A stretch of 64,000 nucleotides of DNA from Uloborus plumipes (Eukaryota > Arthropoda > Arachnida > Araneae > Uloboridae): positions 1-64,000 of the forward strand of contig JAXGGA010001153.1 in assembly GCA_038373865.1 (NCBI GenBank). The letters run 5' to 3'. Shown here piece after piece: positions 37,501 through 51,996 of this stretch. Positions within the stretch are counted from its first letter, which is position 1, and each line of letters begins with the position of its first letter. Made by a program: the position numbers and the translations under genes. The notes under the pieces are model-generated. The model worked only from the letters and a program-made list of their open reading frames with translations, made no database searches and was not told where the DNA came from.

Positions 37501-38803
37501 TTTTTTGACGGTGGGGCGTTCTTTTTTAATAGCGTTATTTCAAAAGAATTCTAAACCTGCACCACTTTGTTCTGTTTGTCGTAAAACGGAATTTGATAGC
37601 CAATTTGGGACGAGCACAATCAAATTTATCAAGCTGTTCTCTGTAAATTTGTTTCAAACAAACTTTTCCAACCTAAAGTGTTTTTATTTCTAGATTTTTT
37701 TTTACGTGTTACCTTTTAATCAAAATCATGATCTGCCCTAAATGTGCAGATGAAAAGAATATTGACCGTAAACCTCATACCATTATTGACGTAATTTAAC
37801 TGTGGAACTATTGCATATTGGACATTCGATGTGTCCTCCAAAGTCACCAAGCCGCCTTTTTCACAATACCCTTGGATTTAACCAGTTTTACTTTGCTGAT
37901 GTAAAATTTACATATTATCATAATACTCAGTAAAAATTAAAAAGTTATTAGAATTATACATCTCTTTACAGAATGTAGGAACTTCGTAGTATTCAATACT
38001 AAATTACCCGAAATATAGATTATTAAGTTATTACGGTATGAAGAATATTTAATCTGTTGAAATGCGTTCCTATAAAAGTGAAACGAAAATGGTATCGAAT
38101 GCAAATTGAAAATGGTAACAAAACATTGATTCAAGAGCTGTAACTTCATATCTACTGTTGGACATAGGAAGAATGTTTTCTTATTTTTATACATTTAAAT
38201 CTGAAGATGTAAATTAGATGTATAGAAAAATAGTTAATGTTAGATTGATTGTATTTCATCTGTGATGAAACTATCTAGATTAGAGTTGTAATATATAAAT
38301 ATACATATATACTTGGAAAATAAATTATATACGTAAAATGTTGTTTTTCATTATTCCCGTTCATTGTTGAGACATTTGCTATTGAACATTGTCGTTATCA
38401 CTCCTTCCTAAGTTTTTCACTTTCGAATTTAATAGACAGACAGTATACCAGACAATATCTTGCCTAGTATGAGATAAAAGAGCGAAGATCTGGTTTATAA
38501 TGGGAAATGGAAACATCTGTTAGTTTATTGGGGGATGGTAATCCGTTACTTATCTGTATCTTTCCCTTTTAATAATTTAGACGCAATTTTAAAGAAATGA
38601 CAATTTCTTCACTTTTTTTTTTAATCTAAACCATATTCTACACAAATTTTCACTACAGAAATGAAATTATTTATTTTTTACAGCACAGTTTTGAATTTAC
38701 TATTTAGTTTCCACAATTCCGGATGATATAAAATATTTTACTTGCTTCTTGAAATTTAAATAGAAATTATTTTTGTTTCCTCTTATTTTTGACAGTGAAT
38801 ACA
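34550..38803. other. 3' flank / possible long 3' UTR
   Basis: AT-rich sequence with no coding segment, no transposon ends and no tandem repeats longer than homopolymers (T18 near 36938). Part of it may be transcribed if the first AATAAA is not used. Confidence 0.45.
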
Positions 38804-39040
<237 letters not shown>

Positions 39041-39301
39041 TTGTATTCTTTACGCAAATCCACAATTTACGTCCGATGTTTACCAAACTTGGCAAGCAAA
39101 TTCTTTGATGCTCTTGGAAATCAAATAGGAAGGTTTTTCCCCTATGGAGAGTGCACACTGCACAACCTGCAAAGATTTCCTTCTAAACATCAAACAGTTT
39201 AAGTAGAATGTTTACCAAATTGTGCACAGGGGTCCTTTGCTGCTCAGAAACTCTGATGGGGGATTTTCTTCGCCCTACGGGAGGTTCGACTCATCCTCTT
39301 G

Positions 39302-39706
39302 CACGATAAAAAATGAATGTTGTTTTTACAGTATAATACAGCTAATTTTATAGTTATAAACTAAAAATTAATACTTTTACAGTACTAAACTGTACAATTG
39401 CTAATTTTACAGTAACAAACTGTAAAATTGCTAATTTAAAAGTTTATTATCGTAATTTTTACAGTTTTACACTGGAACCAGTGCTTCTAGGATTAGACTG
39501 TTGTTTATTACAGTATAATACAGCTGAATTTTACGGAAATAAACTGTAGTATTGCTAACTCTATAGTAAGAAACTGTAAAATTGCTAACTCTACAGTAAG
39601 AAACTAAAATTTCTAGTTTTACAGTTTATTACTGTGCATTTTACAGTTTTAAATTGGAACATCTGCTGCCAGTATTATACTGTAAAAACAACAGTTATTT
39701 TTTTTT
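39302..39706. mobile_element. Palindromic-unit MITE, copy 4
   Basis: Left CACGATAAAAAATGAATGTTG, right GTAAAAACAACAGTTATTTTT. Two arms with an internal junction near 39490-39520 (TAGACTGTTGTTTATTACAG). It is flanked on both sides by sequence related to the Helitron-like element of 26344. Confidence 0.75.
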
Positions 39707-39714
39707 AATAGGTT

Positions 39715-39840
39715 TTCTCATACAAATCCAGTTTACAGCGGATCTTTGTCAAACTTGACACTGAAGTCCTTTGGCGCACAGGAACTAACATATATGGGTA
39801 CTTCTGCCCTCCTATAGAGGGTCGACTCTGTTAGGGGAGT
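39715..39840. repeat. Helitron-like fragment
   Basis: ATACAAATCCAGTTTACAGCG then AAACTTGACACTGAAGTCCT resembles the 5' part of the element at 26344; a second diverged fragment lies at 39052-39300 (TTTACCAAACTTGGCAAGC). Ends not resolved. Confidence 0.4.
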
Positions 39841-40371
39841 TTTATCAGAAAACTCGTGAAATGGAATGTTTACACCTTTTAATAACAAGGACTCTTTTTT
39901 GAATTCAAAATGAAAGCCAAAGAGGTCTTAATTAAAATTTTGAGTCATGAGATTGCTCTTTTCTGCACCTTGATGAGACAATTTACTTCTTTTTTCTTTT
40001 ATTTAAGCCTGATTTTTGAAAATGCTTTACTTAACACAACTTCCATTTTCGAAGTAGACCGTACAAAGCTGTTAGTGGTATTAAAAAACGTGTGCAACAA
40101 ATTTCCATCGCTATGTTTCCTTCTCCCCTGCTTCCAAATACTTGTTACGTATCAAAATTAAGTGACCAAATTCCCTCATTCTATGCCCGATAAGCAAAAT
40201 ATAGTATGCTTGACTTCATAGTTGTAAAACACAAGGCCATCGCTTGCCATTTACGAATGCTGTTAGCAGCTAAATGATTTAAAACTTTTATTACACTAAT
40301 TATGTCTGTCCTCTCAGTTATGACAACTTTTTTCATCACCACCAAAAACAAATTAATAAATAATAGCAATA

Positions 40372-40766
40372 CGGTAGAAAATAGATGTTTTTCTACAGTA
40401 TAACACAGCTAATTTGACAGTAACAAACTGTAAAAAGTGCTAATTTTACAGTAATAAGCTGTAAAATTGCTTAGTTTACAGTAATAAATTGTGAATTGCT
40501 AATTTTACAGTTAATTACTCTGTATTTTAGTTTTAAACTGGGACCTCTGCTGCCAATATTTTACTGTTATTTTTACAGTATGATACCGCTAATTTTGTGG
40601 TAATAAACTAAAATTATGGTAATAAACTGCAAATTGCTGCTTTACAGTAATAATTTGTAACTCTAATAATTTTATAGTTTATTACTGTACATTTTACAGT
40701 TTTAAACTTGAACCTCTATTGCCAGTATTACACTGTAAAAACAAAGTTTTTTTTTTTTTTGCAGTG
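40372..40766. mobile_element. Palindromic-unit MITE, copy 5
   Basis: Left AATAGATGTTTTTCTACAGT, right ACTGTAAAAACAAAGTTTTT ... GCAGTG. More diverged than its neighbours. It starts 670 bp downstream of copy 4. Confidence 0.7.
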
Positions 40767-41399
40767 AATAGCGTCACTACAAGAGGGCGAGGGAGGCAGT
40801 GTGCCACCCACCTGGGAGATGACACCCAAATTGGATTTATTAGTCTATTGTGAGGTGGGGGTAGTTACATAAGCGTCTATGACAGTTTTTCATAAAATAA
40901 ATTCGTCATTTTTATAAAAAGGAAGTAAAAGATCAATGTAACTGTAGAATATTATGCTTATCTAAAGAGTATTTAAACCACTTTATAATACTACTCTTTG
41001 AGCAAACAAAACACGAAAAAAATACTTCACTAAGAAATTTCCTTTGAATCGGAAAAAAAATGTTTTAAATCCAATTATCAGTCAGTAACTTATTTGTACC
41101 AAGAAAATTCAATTACTTAACTAACTGGGACATTTTTCTTTGGATAGAGACGGAGAAAATTGATTTCTGAAAACTACAAAAATAAACATTGCTCAGTCTT
41201 TTTAAACCATTCCAAGAAACGAACCAAAATTTAATGAAAATTACAGGTAGATAATTGAAAAGTTAAAACTTTTCCTTGAAATGAAGTGCAATTATTTATT
41301 TATAAAGGCAAAGAAAATTGTAGAACTCTTACAGTTCTCTTTGATTATCTGTGGGATAAATACAGCAGCTAAAACTAAGACGAAAATGAAATTGCAGTA

Positions 41400-43545
41400 G
41401 GGGAAGACCGCCTATATTGGACCACTGCTTAAATTGGACCTCGGGCTTAAAATCTAGTACAGAGATCTATGCTACACTTTAACGGTAGAAATATAAAGTT
41501 TTAGGAATAAATCAATGTGTATGAAGTTTAACCAGTCTTCGAACTGCGTAGCGGTGAGTTACGGCATGATTTATATTGAAAACGTGTATGATCTTATTTC
41601 GCGGACTTGTATCTAGTAAGATAGTACTAAAGCTTGTAAACTGGGGTAAACTGCTGTTATACCATGATGATCTGTGTTTAATAAGGATTACATCTATGTA
41701 TTAACATGCGCGATTGTGATTATTTTTGACAGAGCAATAAGCTGAAGAATAAAAAATGGCGTGTTTTCCTTTATTGGACCGAAAAAAATTTCCTATATTG
41801 GACCAGTGGGCCAATTTAAGAACATGATTTTAAACAAGACTTTTTATCAATCGTAACGTAAAATAAGTGACTCATCTGATTTAATAGCGTAGTTAAAAAT
41901 ATTTTAAACATACTTTAACACCTATTCACGATATTATTGTAATTTAAACTTTTTCATCAAGCACATTTTATAGAAGCTGCAGCTTCTTAAAATGTATGTT
42001 GTTTTTTCTCTTCATCCATTAAGCTGCCGTTTCAGAAACATAGGTATTAACTGAAATAAAATTTGTGCTTGTTTACCGAGAGAAAAATAAGAAATTCTTC
42101 GATATTTTCGAAAAGATTTTAAAAAGAAACAATTTATATGCTACTAAAATGTTCAATGTAGATGAAGCTGGTCTTTTCACTGTCCAAGAGGCCCAAAATA
42201 TATTGACGTATAAAGGTAAACACCATGTTGGAGCAGTAATGAGTGATGAATGTGGTAGAAACACTCTGGCTATTTGCTGCATAAGTGCAACGGAATTGCT
42301 AGCCCCCCCCTTCCCATGTTTATTTTCAAACAATTACGTTCCATGTATGATATTATCATAAAAATATCCCCTGGTGTGCAATAAGCTCTTTCAAAAAAAG
42401 GTTGGATCATAAACGATAATCCACACACTAAAACAACATTTCATTAAAACCGTTAGACCAAGCAATGTAAAAAGATTGTCTTTCTATTAATGAATAGGCA
42501 CAGCACTTACATAAAGAACATTGATCAATAAACTTGGTTAACGAGAACGATATAATAATGCTTTCTCTTTAAGCACACCATGCACGTAGATGTGGCTTTT
42601 ATTCAGTATCTGTCTAGATATTTTAATCGAGCATGTGATACATGGATGCGAGAACATCCATTGAGATCCATTACCCAATATCGTATAGGAGAACTGTTTG
42701 ATAGCTCTTATGGTCAAACCGCAATCAAAGCCATGACAAATACAGTGAGGTGATTCTAAAGAACAGGAGTTTGGCCTGTTAATTAACACGTGTTTAATGA
42801 CATTAACTTGGCTGGAGCAGAGTTAGAGGTAAGTAGTCCAGATAAAACAACTCAAAGTGAATAGGCTACATGTTCGGTGTAAGTTGTAAACCATGTACAA
42901 CAACTAGCTACGACTTCAATTAGTACATGTTCAGCAGAATCAGAAGATCAAAACATGATTGTCAACTCTAACTATGATTTTGTAAAACCGGCTCACATAT
43001 CACCTTTGCCCCCCCCAAAAAAGGAACCAAAAGGAAGGCTATCTCAGCAATCATTCTAACGCCGTATAAAAGAAGCATAGAACAGAAAAAGTCACACAAG
43101 AAGAAGCAAGAAACTGTACAAAACCATTGTTATTGCAATATTTGCCGTGGAGATAAAGTGTAAACATGATTAAGTGCATGAAATGCCATCGGTGAGTTTA
43201 TCAACACTGCCTAAGAAAGGCCGAAGCAAAGGAAGTTCTATTGCAAATCCTGGTAAAAAGCTGCGTATAGTTCAAATTTAAATTATTCTATGATTTCCTG
43301 GTATGGTCCAATTTAGGAAGCGCATGGTTCAATATAGGCGCATATATTCCTAAATTGGACTTTTACAACTTTTTATAAAATATTTTTTTTAAAAATAACT
43401 TTCATATTTTCAGAAAATATAAACTCCCAGGGCGGTTCCTGATTAAATTTAGCTTACGATGCCCTATTTTGTATTTTTGTTTTGCTTCACATTGAGTGAC
43501 ACGGGCCTCCTGTTCTTAGGGGGTCCAATATAGGCGGTCTTCCCC
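41400..43545. mobile_element. Decayed pogo-like DNA transposon, copy B
   Basis: Ends GGGGAAGACCGCCTATATTG and CCAATATAGGCGGTCTTCCCC, flanked by TA on both sides (41398-41399, 43546-43547). 2146 bp and collinear with copy A at 2377-4533. Sub-terminal repeats of TATTGGACC/GGTCCAAT occur near both ends. The DDE remnant is better preserved than in copy A. Confidence 0.9.
42065..43260 (+). pseudogene. Pogo-like transposase remnant in copy B
   Basis: An open segment at 42065-42361 reads YREKNKKFFDIFEKILKRNN, then [19 protein letters not shown] and GRNTLAICCISATELLAPP, the DDE_1-type catalytic core with first Asp in NVDEAG. Further on, in other frames, come HPLRSITQYRIGELF..SYGQTA (near 42650-42720) and a basic tail (RRIKEA..KKKQET). 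The N-terminal DNA-binding half is not recognisable. Frameshifts and stops make it inactive. Confidence 0.8.
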
Positions 43546-44072
43546 TACTAATTAATGTTGAGAGATCATAGTGAATATATTAATGTTAAGTGATTTCAAG
43601 TTATACGTGTTTTCCAACAGTACAAAAATTGGAACAAAGAAGATAAAAAAAAATTTTATCATGGACGTGTGTTTAGGGGGACTTAAAAGCAGGTATTTAA
43701 GTATTTATATCCTTGTAAATTGGCGTCTTACGTGGGTGAGGCCAAAATATTCATGATCTTTGCAAAATTTCAAATGTGTTAATACCTGGTTTGACCATGA
43801 ATTCTGTCTGTTCTCGAGAATTTTGCACAGTTCCCCATTTCATTCACCCTCTTAAAATCAAAATTTACAAAAATTCCTTCTGAATACGTGTTCAAGCAAA
43901 AAATGATAACCTTATGCTCCAAACCCAGATTTCTCACCTATTTTATTTTGGTGGTGCATCTATTGTCTGTCAGAACCAATTAATCTATATATATGGATGG
44001 ATATATAACTTTAACTCGTACACTGATAGAAGAAAAATAGTTTACATTATTAATAAATTATACTTCAAAAAC

Positions 44073-44231
44073 TAAATTGCTGTTCTTACAGTATAATAAA
44101 GGCAGCCTTGGTTCCAGTTTAAAACTTTTAAATGCAAAATTTGACAGTTTAATACTATGTATTTAATAGTTCTAAACTGGAACCTCAGCTGCCAGTTTTA
44201 TACTGTAAAAAACAGCAGTTTATTTGAAGTG
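44073..44231. mobile_element. Palindromic-unit MITE, copy 6 (internally deleted)
   Basis: Left CTTCAAAAACTAAATTGCTG preceded by TA, right AACAGCAGTTTATTTGAAGTG. Only 159 bp; the palindrome array between the arms is nearly gone. Confidence 0.7.
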
Positions 44232-44429
44232 TCGTATTAGTAAACTTAAGTGCTTAAACATTTTACTTTGATATTATTGCTTTAATGTGGTTTAATTCAT
44301 TAGAACAGCTGACAATTATTCCCCGAGAATCTTTGATTAAAACACACATTTTCGGTCGAAATATAGGGCAATTTATACAGCCATACAGGGACTGCTATGA
44401 AAAACTCCATAAAGTATAGTGCACACATG

Positions 44430-44600
44430 CCATAAGGAACCGCTTGTAGGGTAAGGCAATCATTCACAACACAATACATTTACACTAAGAAAGGACAAGT
44501 ACAGGAGAGAGACAGTACATCCTTATCCGAGTCGAGATTCAAACACGAAACCTCCCCATCTGCAGCCAGACTTTTTTGACCACTAGACAAGATGGCCGGC
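44430..44600 (-). repeat. tRNA-derived SINE-like element of a second type
   Basis: On the - strand: GGCCATCTTGTCTAGTGGTC (A-box-like) ... GTTTCGTGTTTGAATCTCGAC (B box). The spacing between boxes suits a long-variable-arm tRNA ancestor. It is not related to the 5125/16770/32310 family. The 3' limit is uncertain. Confidence 0.5.
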
Positions 44601-45818
44601 TTCGAACTTAAGTGTTACTTAAAAGGCTGAAATAGTTCACATTCAGTAAAGTCGAATTTAAGGAACAAATAGAGTTTTTTTTCTTTGGAAAATAATTTGA
44701 AAATAATCTGAAAATTTAGAAACAGTGTTAAATCTCTGATGAAACCTAAGCCTTTTGCTTATCTGTTTATAGACACGCGTTTGCCATAACACCAAGTTCA
44801 AAAGCTGGAAAATATAGTCATTGTTACATGAAGTCTTGATAATCAGTATTTTTACAAAACACATTTTTGAGAACGTGGTTAAGTCGGGTTATACAGCTAG
44901 TTACATGTACTCAGTCAATTTGCTATACAAAACCTTAACTAACAAATTGTTCGAAGTAACACTCCAAATATTTTGAAAAGTGATTTCCCTAAAGTTCGTT
45001 CTTCTAGGAAGCTAATCCAAAAATTGACTTCACTTTGTTGAAATCAGTCAGACTTCCTTTTAAGCTTTCTGTTAAAGCGAAAACTCGTTGTGTCTATTTA
45101 AATTTTTAAGTAGTAGTCGAGTGAAGGAAAGATTGAAAACTAAGAGCAGGATTTTTTTTTCAACTCATCAAACATAATATTTTCATAAAATGAAAAATGA
45201 CGCAATGAAAATGTAAATATTAAATCTTAAAAACATTAGAAGCTTTCAAATGAATATTAAACTAAAACATACAGTAATGCTTGAGGAAAACTTGAGTGAC
45301 AAAACTTCCTACATTTTAGGCAATACGAAGCAAAGGGGTTTAAGTGGCTATTTAGTTTTGAGTAAAACGTTCAAACTCTAGGTAAGCTTTCATTGAAGAA
45401 ATTTTCCAAAGCATATTATACTAGCAGCAACTATTAGGACTACTATTACCATTTCTTACCCCTTAACAGACAATAATGTCTCCTACAATTTACATTCGTT
45501 ATCCAAAAATTTTCAATTTTGACACTTAAACCCCTTTTCTTCTGGTAGGATTTTCTCTTTAGAAGGAATATTTCAGTAGTTTTCTTTTTATCCCAATTTC
45601 CTGACAGTTATAATAGATTGTTATTGTTATTCCAACTGTTTTTTCAGTGAAAAGCTTAAAGTGCCATTAAAGCGCAAGGTAAAGGACTTTTGTGATGGAT
45701 GTACATAAAGGGTGTTTAACGCCCTGTTTTCCTCTACGTAAAAGGTAAATGTTTCTCAGAGTGGGTTTTTGTTTCTTTTCACTTTCTATTTGTTCTTCCT
45801 TTCTTACTTTCTCATTCC

Positions 45819-45851
45819 CTCTCTCTCTCTCTCTCTCTCTCGCTCTCACTC
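45819..45851. repeat. (CT)n microsatellite
   Basis: Pure CT run followed by CGCTCTCACTC. Nothing else is recognised from about 44600 to 47350. Confidence 0.85.
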
Positions 45852-47356
45852 ACTTTCTTTTTCGTATATTAAAAAGTTTTTACTATGGTAGGTTATTATT
45901 GGTAGGTAGAAATGCATGTGATGGAAAAAATCCAAATAATGTACAGCAACACGTTGTGTAAGGTTCAAATACACTATTATCTTCATTCATTACAAATATA
46001 GTGTTCTATTTTAGTCAGAAATTTTAACTTAGAAACAAAAATTTCTGCTGATGACAAAAATTGCAGTTCTATATCAAATTTGCAAATAGTTCCTCAAACC
46101 TTTGGTTGCTTTTCAAATAATTTCTAGCATTAGCTGCTGGGTGCAAAACATTTTTTGTAATCATAACAAATGTTTATAGCTTAAAACCATTTCTTGTTTC
46201 AAGTTGATACAGTTTGATGAAAATCGAATGCAAATAAACTGTTAAGGTATATTTTAGATTAAGTACTAAAATTTATTTCGACTTAACGTTACTAAAATTT
46301 ATTTCAACTATATATTACTAAAATACATTGCATCTGTTTACAAATAATGTAAGATATAACAATGTAACCGACTTTAGAAGAAATATGAGATTAATTTAAT
46401 GGATGAAAATGTAAAATAGAATTTCATAAAATACTTTTAAAAATGTATTCAAATATGCTTCAAGTTTACATTTAAAACTGATGACATGGGAAATCCATTT
46501 ATTAAAACACAATTCTTGAAAGCATTACTTATGTCTTAGATATGTTACTATAATCTTTAAATGGCATTTCTTAAAACAGCAGCTATTGCTTTTAAAAAGA
46601 ATGAAATTTAATTTTCGAAATTGAATTCCTCACTGAGAAGTCATTTTCTGATTTGTTCCGTAAGAATAGGTAGAGAAATATATAAATGGTTCAATTTTTC
46701 AGTTTGCATTAGAAAGGAAAACATAGTAATTGAATTTCACAAAAGTTCTTAGCTTTTTTATTTATTTCTCCTTTTTAGCTGTATTTACTGAAGCAATCAC
46801 AATAGATCGTGATACATTATACTTAATCATACTAATTGATTCTTTGCTATATTTCTAGTGTTACAATAGTTTTCCTTTTAGAATTCATTTTACTTCAAAA
46901 TATTTTTCTTTACATATTGAACATATAATAAAATTAAGTCAAGTAATCTCATAGCACTTGAAATGTTTTGTGCAACATAATTTAGCAAATTAAAGTAGAA
47001 GAACCTGGCCTAAAATGAGATCATGAAGAAAACTCATATTGCATGCAATTTGATAATTAAACATTAAATTTTTGCAAAGTAACATAAAACATTATTTATT
47101 ATGAAGTGGCAAGTATATATAACAATATATAAAACTGCTGCGTGCTTGATATATCTACAATAATTATTTTAAAATAAATGAATCAGTACTTCATTTAACC
47201 GAAATTCATTTTGAAAAATTTAAACAACAATAGCTTCCTACATGCACTCTAAATCGCAAGACTGCCAATTTTTTCATCTGATATGATTTCCAACCACTAT
47301 TGCTAAAATATAATAGCATTCACTTCACCAAGAGCAATTGCGGGGTTATTATTATC

Positions 47357-47531
47357 CAGGCCCGTCATTTTGGGGGCGGGGGGGTTAATCCCCCCCCCCA
47401 CCCGCGACTTTGGGAAATCAATATGTTGGCATATAAGTGGGCGGGGGTTTTGCCACTTTTTGGCAAATTTCACATTGTATATGCACCCTTTGCCCCCCCC
47501 CCCTCTGGAAAATTTCGAAATGACGTCCCTG
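47357..47531. mobile_element. Putative hAT-type MITE with poly-C/poly-G blocks
   Basis: CAGGCCCGTCATTTTG at the left and (complement) CAGGGACGTCATTTCG at the right. The interior holds runs such as GGGGGCGGGGGGG and CCCCCCCCCCC. The flanking 8-mers (TTATTATC, TTCATAAT) do not match, so the target duplication is lost or the ends are misplaced. Confidence 0.5.
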
Positions 47532-49880
47532 TTCATAATTTAGTTACTATTGATTATATTTTGAAAAGAAAATTGCTAACTGAAAGAAATGTAGATTTGT
47601 AAGTTGGTTATAGGTAAAATTACATGGTATTTCACTTTAACAACAATAACAACATTCTGTATCTAAACATACTGGTCGAAATCACGCGGACTTGCAATGC
47701 TTAAAGTAGATTTTAAAAAGAAGGAATGAAGTAAATACCCACCTTGTATTTATCTAATGAAATATACGTAAATAACAACAAAAGAATAGTTGTCGCAAAC
47801 TTCTTAACTAAGATGCCAATGGAATCTTCACGTAACACAATAACATAAAATTCAAAAACTACGTCATTAACCGAGTATCACTGATGACAAGACAAAAGTC
47901 TTAACTAATGCTGTTAACTACGGCCACTTTTGGCATTTTTGCGACACATGAAGTACGTTATTTTGGGTCATGTTCCTCAAAGAGAAAACATATCTTTGTG
48001 AAATTTTATTTATGCAATTTTCAAATCGAACTCAAAGTTGAAACTTTCATTTTTAAGGGCTTAAAACAATTTTTGTTTAATATCAATTAGCTAACAGTAA
48101 GCGTAACGACAAAAGAAGAGAATATGCAGATAATGAAGACATAATAAAAGAAATTAAGGAAATAAGCAAAAGTAAAACCTAAATTTAACTGATATTTTGC
48201 CCGCATACATTTTATGTTATAATACGAAAACTGTCATAACTTGTTTCTAGATTTCAAGTATTATTTTCTTAAGCTTTAAGAAATGGTAATATAAGATAAA
48301 ATTCTCTACTTTTTTATACATATTTATTTTTACTCCTAAATCAAGTATTACTGCTTATCTGTCTTTAATTTTACGTTGTACGTTCAATACTACAAGAAAA
48401 TCTAAAGAAAATTGTATTTAAAAAAAAGTTGATTTTAGTAGATAAAAGATTAATTAAAAACAAAAGTGATCGTTTTTTAACCTGAAACGTACTAGTAAAA
48501 TTTTGGAACATCTCGACACCGTTAAAGAAGATGATAAACAACTCGGTAATATTTGAGGACTAATAAATCATTTCTATTGGAAATATTTCCTTGTATGTTA
48601 TCAACACATTGTGGCAATTTTTGTTTGAATTGAAAATACTATAACTCACAAAAATACGATAAAAAATATAAATACCAAATGTTTGCTGCAGAGATCTCGG
48701 CAAGTATCTACGGGGTGCATCAATAATTTCCACAGAAATGTAGAATTTGAAAGACTTGATAAATGAAGGGCTTAGAGGATGAAGGGGCTATATTACATTT
48801 TAAAAAATGAGCACTCTGCACAATGGTAAGCAATGGATACATGTAAGCAAATAAAACTTGGTACATTAAAAAAGTAGATGTCGTTAGACCAATTTCATAT
48901 GCACACTAAGGACAAAACCAGGAAACAAAAAATCTGCAACAACTGCAACAATAAAAGTTTGAGCTTTAATTACTCGCAATTTCTGTTTTGTCACATAACC
49001 CCTTCATCTCCCAAGACTTTCAAATGTCTGATCTTGCGAGCCAGTCAACATGACGTCGCCATAAACTAAACAAAAACTTTTATTACCACAAGCATTTACT
49101 AACCATATACGGCCTAAATTATTATTTCCTGAGGCAAAAATATTAACATGCTCAGTAATTTGAAGAATAATGTAGTTAACTCAAATAAGACAAACTTTTT
49201 GTTTTAATATTTTCAAACTGTTGTTGGAGTTTTCAACATCATTCATTGCAGATCATTTATCCTCGTAGGATTTCAACATACAAATTAAACTAGAAGTTAA
49301 TTAAAAATCGTTGTTTCCGAAACCATTCTTTAGAACATTCATTCTTCTCTGCTTAACGTCTTCGTCAGATTAATACAAGCTCTAAGCCATTGTTTCGTAG
49401 GTAATATTTTGAGACATCAGAAAACACTTTCTCTTAAAACTTTGACATGTGGCACATTCACTAACTCTTGTTTAAACAAAGAGAGTGCCTCTAGTGACAT
49501 CAGCAGCAGATGCGACGAAGTTTCGGAAAATAATTACAAATAAACTGAAAGACTCGGGAATGGAGAGAATAAATAGCGGAGTGACACAGAACGAGACCAT
49601 TTTCAACAGATTGTTTGGAGAGTTGATAGCGTTGATAAAGTAAAACGTCATCTTTGAGACTCAGTTTGAATTAACTACTAATGAGTTAAACTTATATCGG
49701 CACTAGTCTAGGCGTTTTCAATTATTTAATACAAACTGAAAGTTAAATCTTTAGACGTTAGAATATTAAGACAATCCACAGTCGAACTCGCTTATAACGA
49801 ACCCTTGTTTCAATGCATATAATAAAAGCCAACTACAAACACAATTTTCTTCTTCTTCTTCTCCTTTTTAATACTCTTTT
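47532..49880. other. Intergenic, nothing recognised
   Basis: AT-rich unique sequence; a single fragment ACAGTCGAACTCGCTTATAAC at 49779-49799 resembles a Tigger-type end. Confidence 0.45.
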
Positions 49881-49889
49881 ATTAGTTTT

Positions 49890-50130
49890 ACATGTGGGTA
49901 TGTATCTCTGAATAAAAGATAAAATTCATGTTCTCTTTGCAAACATAAAAGAAATATATTTAGCACTATTATTAATGCTAAAGGGTAAACTATATTATTA
50001 CATGTGGATGTATTTTAAGTGTTTCAGTTGTTTGCATGTAACTCTAAAAGATAAAATTCACGTTCTTTGCAAACATAAAAGCAATGTATTTAATACTTTT
50101 ATTAATACTAAAGGCTAAACTATATAACAT
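49890..50130. repeat. Imperfect tandem duplication, ~132-bp period
   Basis: GATAAAATTCATGTTC at 49918 and GATAAAATTCACGTTC at 50050, followed in both by TTTGCAAACATAAAAG and ..TAAAGGSTAAACTATAT. Followed by a short (GA)n at 50160-50171. Confidence 0.65.
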
Positions 50131-50179
50131 GCTGAAGTATTATACGTTCATGTAAACTTAGAGAGAGAGAGAGCAGATA

Positions 50180-51996
50180 TTCAATAGTTTTGAAAATCAG
50201 AGGGAAATCTATTAGAGTATCATGAAATATAGTTTAAAAGCGTATTTTTTAGTTTTTTTACACTATAATTTAAATTATTTTATTTATTTTTCTTCATACA
50301 TATACAGTCCAAAATAAAAAGGGAACTTTTTATTTAATCCTTCTTTGATCAGTTAACATTTACATTTCATTTCACACTCCAGGGTCTCAGTTAACATTTA
50401 CAGGTGGCCCTTGGATTACGGGTACGTGTTTTTTTTTTTTTTCGTATTTATGCCATTTGTGTATATGTACATGTCATTTTTCATTCATCATATCTTTTAG
50501 AACTGTGTCTCTGTTTCTATGTACACAAAATTGCTTATTCTAAAATGTATGTTTTTTTTTTTTGTAAATAAAAATCTGAGAAATCCATTCCAAACCGGTA
50601 AATCCAAGAAAATTGTGAAGTACGGGGATCTCGAGAGTGCTAAATGCAAAATATAACGAACGACGGTTTACCGAGGACTTGTATGTGTTGAGGAAATCAG
50701 GAAAAAAACGTTTGATTGGTGGTTTGGTTGGTGGTCGGTGAGAGCATGACTCGTTTCAGACGAACAAATTTCGCTTAAAGCAAGAAAATGTTTAGTAATT
50801 CATTAAATTTCTATGGATTTCCAGCTCAGTTTTTCCTTATTTGGAAATATTCCATTGACATTTTAAAGACAACCGGGAGTTAGTGATGAGTCATAAATCC
50901 TGAAAAGAATTGATGGCAGTCCTTTTTTTTTATTATGGAATAGAGCAGCATTTCAAAATTATATATTTACTGAAGATAATGCTAGCAATTCCGATAGATA
51001 ATTTTGTTCGCCGCCTGCAATGTGTTTTGGTAAATTTTTACATAAATGTATTCCAAACCTGTGTTGTGCTTTCAAACTTATGACAAATAAATATGGAAGA
51101 GCAGAAAAGCACTGCTTTTGCATATATCTGCTCGTAGACATATTTACTCCAAGGCGTGAAATATATACAAGATTCTAAAATGAAATAATTCAAAGAAAAA
51201 CATAAAGCTATTGTGTAGTTTCTGCTATTGAGCGATAGATACTAAGGAATGGAGTAAAACTCATATAAGGAAAATTAAGCTTCTTACAGACATCCCCATG
51301 CCTTTAATTGAACAAAAATAAATAAAAACAACAGTAGGATACAAAAAAGTACTGATATAAAACAATGTAGCATGAGGCTGAGGTTTTGTTCCAAAGATAT
51401 TTCTAAAAAAAGGATTTTCTCCAAATCGTACCTTTTCCTATAGAATGGTTAGAGCAGTGGGCCGTTAATTGGACAAAAGACGAAAAGATAAACGTTTTCC
51501 TCCATTTCATTAATCAATTTTATTCTTCCAGTACGATTTAATTATCGATTGTTAATTAATTCACCGCCCTCTTGAGGGCATAATAACTTGTAAGGTGGAC
51601 TTGAGCTTCATGAAAAAAATAATGAACATCGTATTCATTTGCTTAAAAGAAAAAGTAGTACAAATTTTATTCTAACATATGAAACCTACACTAATTCGTA
51701 TTTCCTTAATTAAAATTGTATTTTTAACATCAATATTATTCTTCATTTGATATTTGTTGGCAACTTTTACACAATAGCATTTTCAGTTTTTTGAGTGAAA
51801 ATTCTAGAGTTTTACATGACTGCAGTGAAAATGTTCTAATTAAAATTCACAATTTTAGTGCAGTGTAAAAATTTAATTATGAAACATCACATTACGATTG
51901 TGTTACGAATACATAAAGGGTTTTAAAAATAAATGCAAGGATGTACATTTAATTATTTATCTAAAGAGCTACGTTAAAACGTACTGTAATTTAGTA
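50180..51996. other. Intergenic, nothing recognised
   Basis: AT-rich unique sequence with T-runs (50429-50442, 50553-50563); no gene or element ends seen. Confidence 0.45.

Noticed and set aside
47300..47602. 100-codon frame with Gly/Pro runs
   Set aside because: Runs of G and C inside a probable hAT MITE create the residues; ends do not fit a gene.
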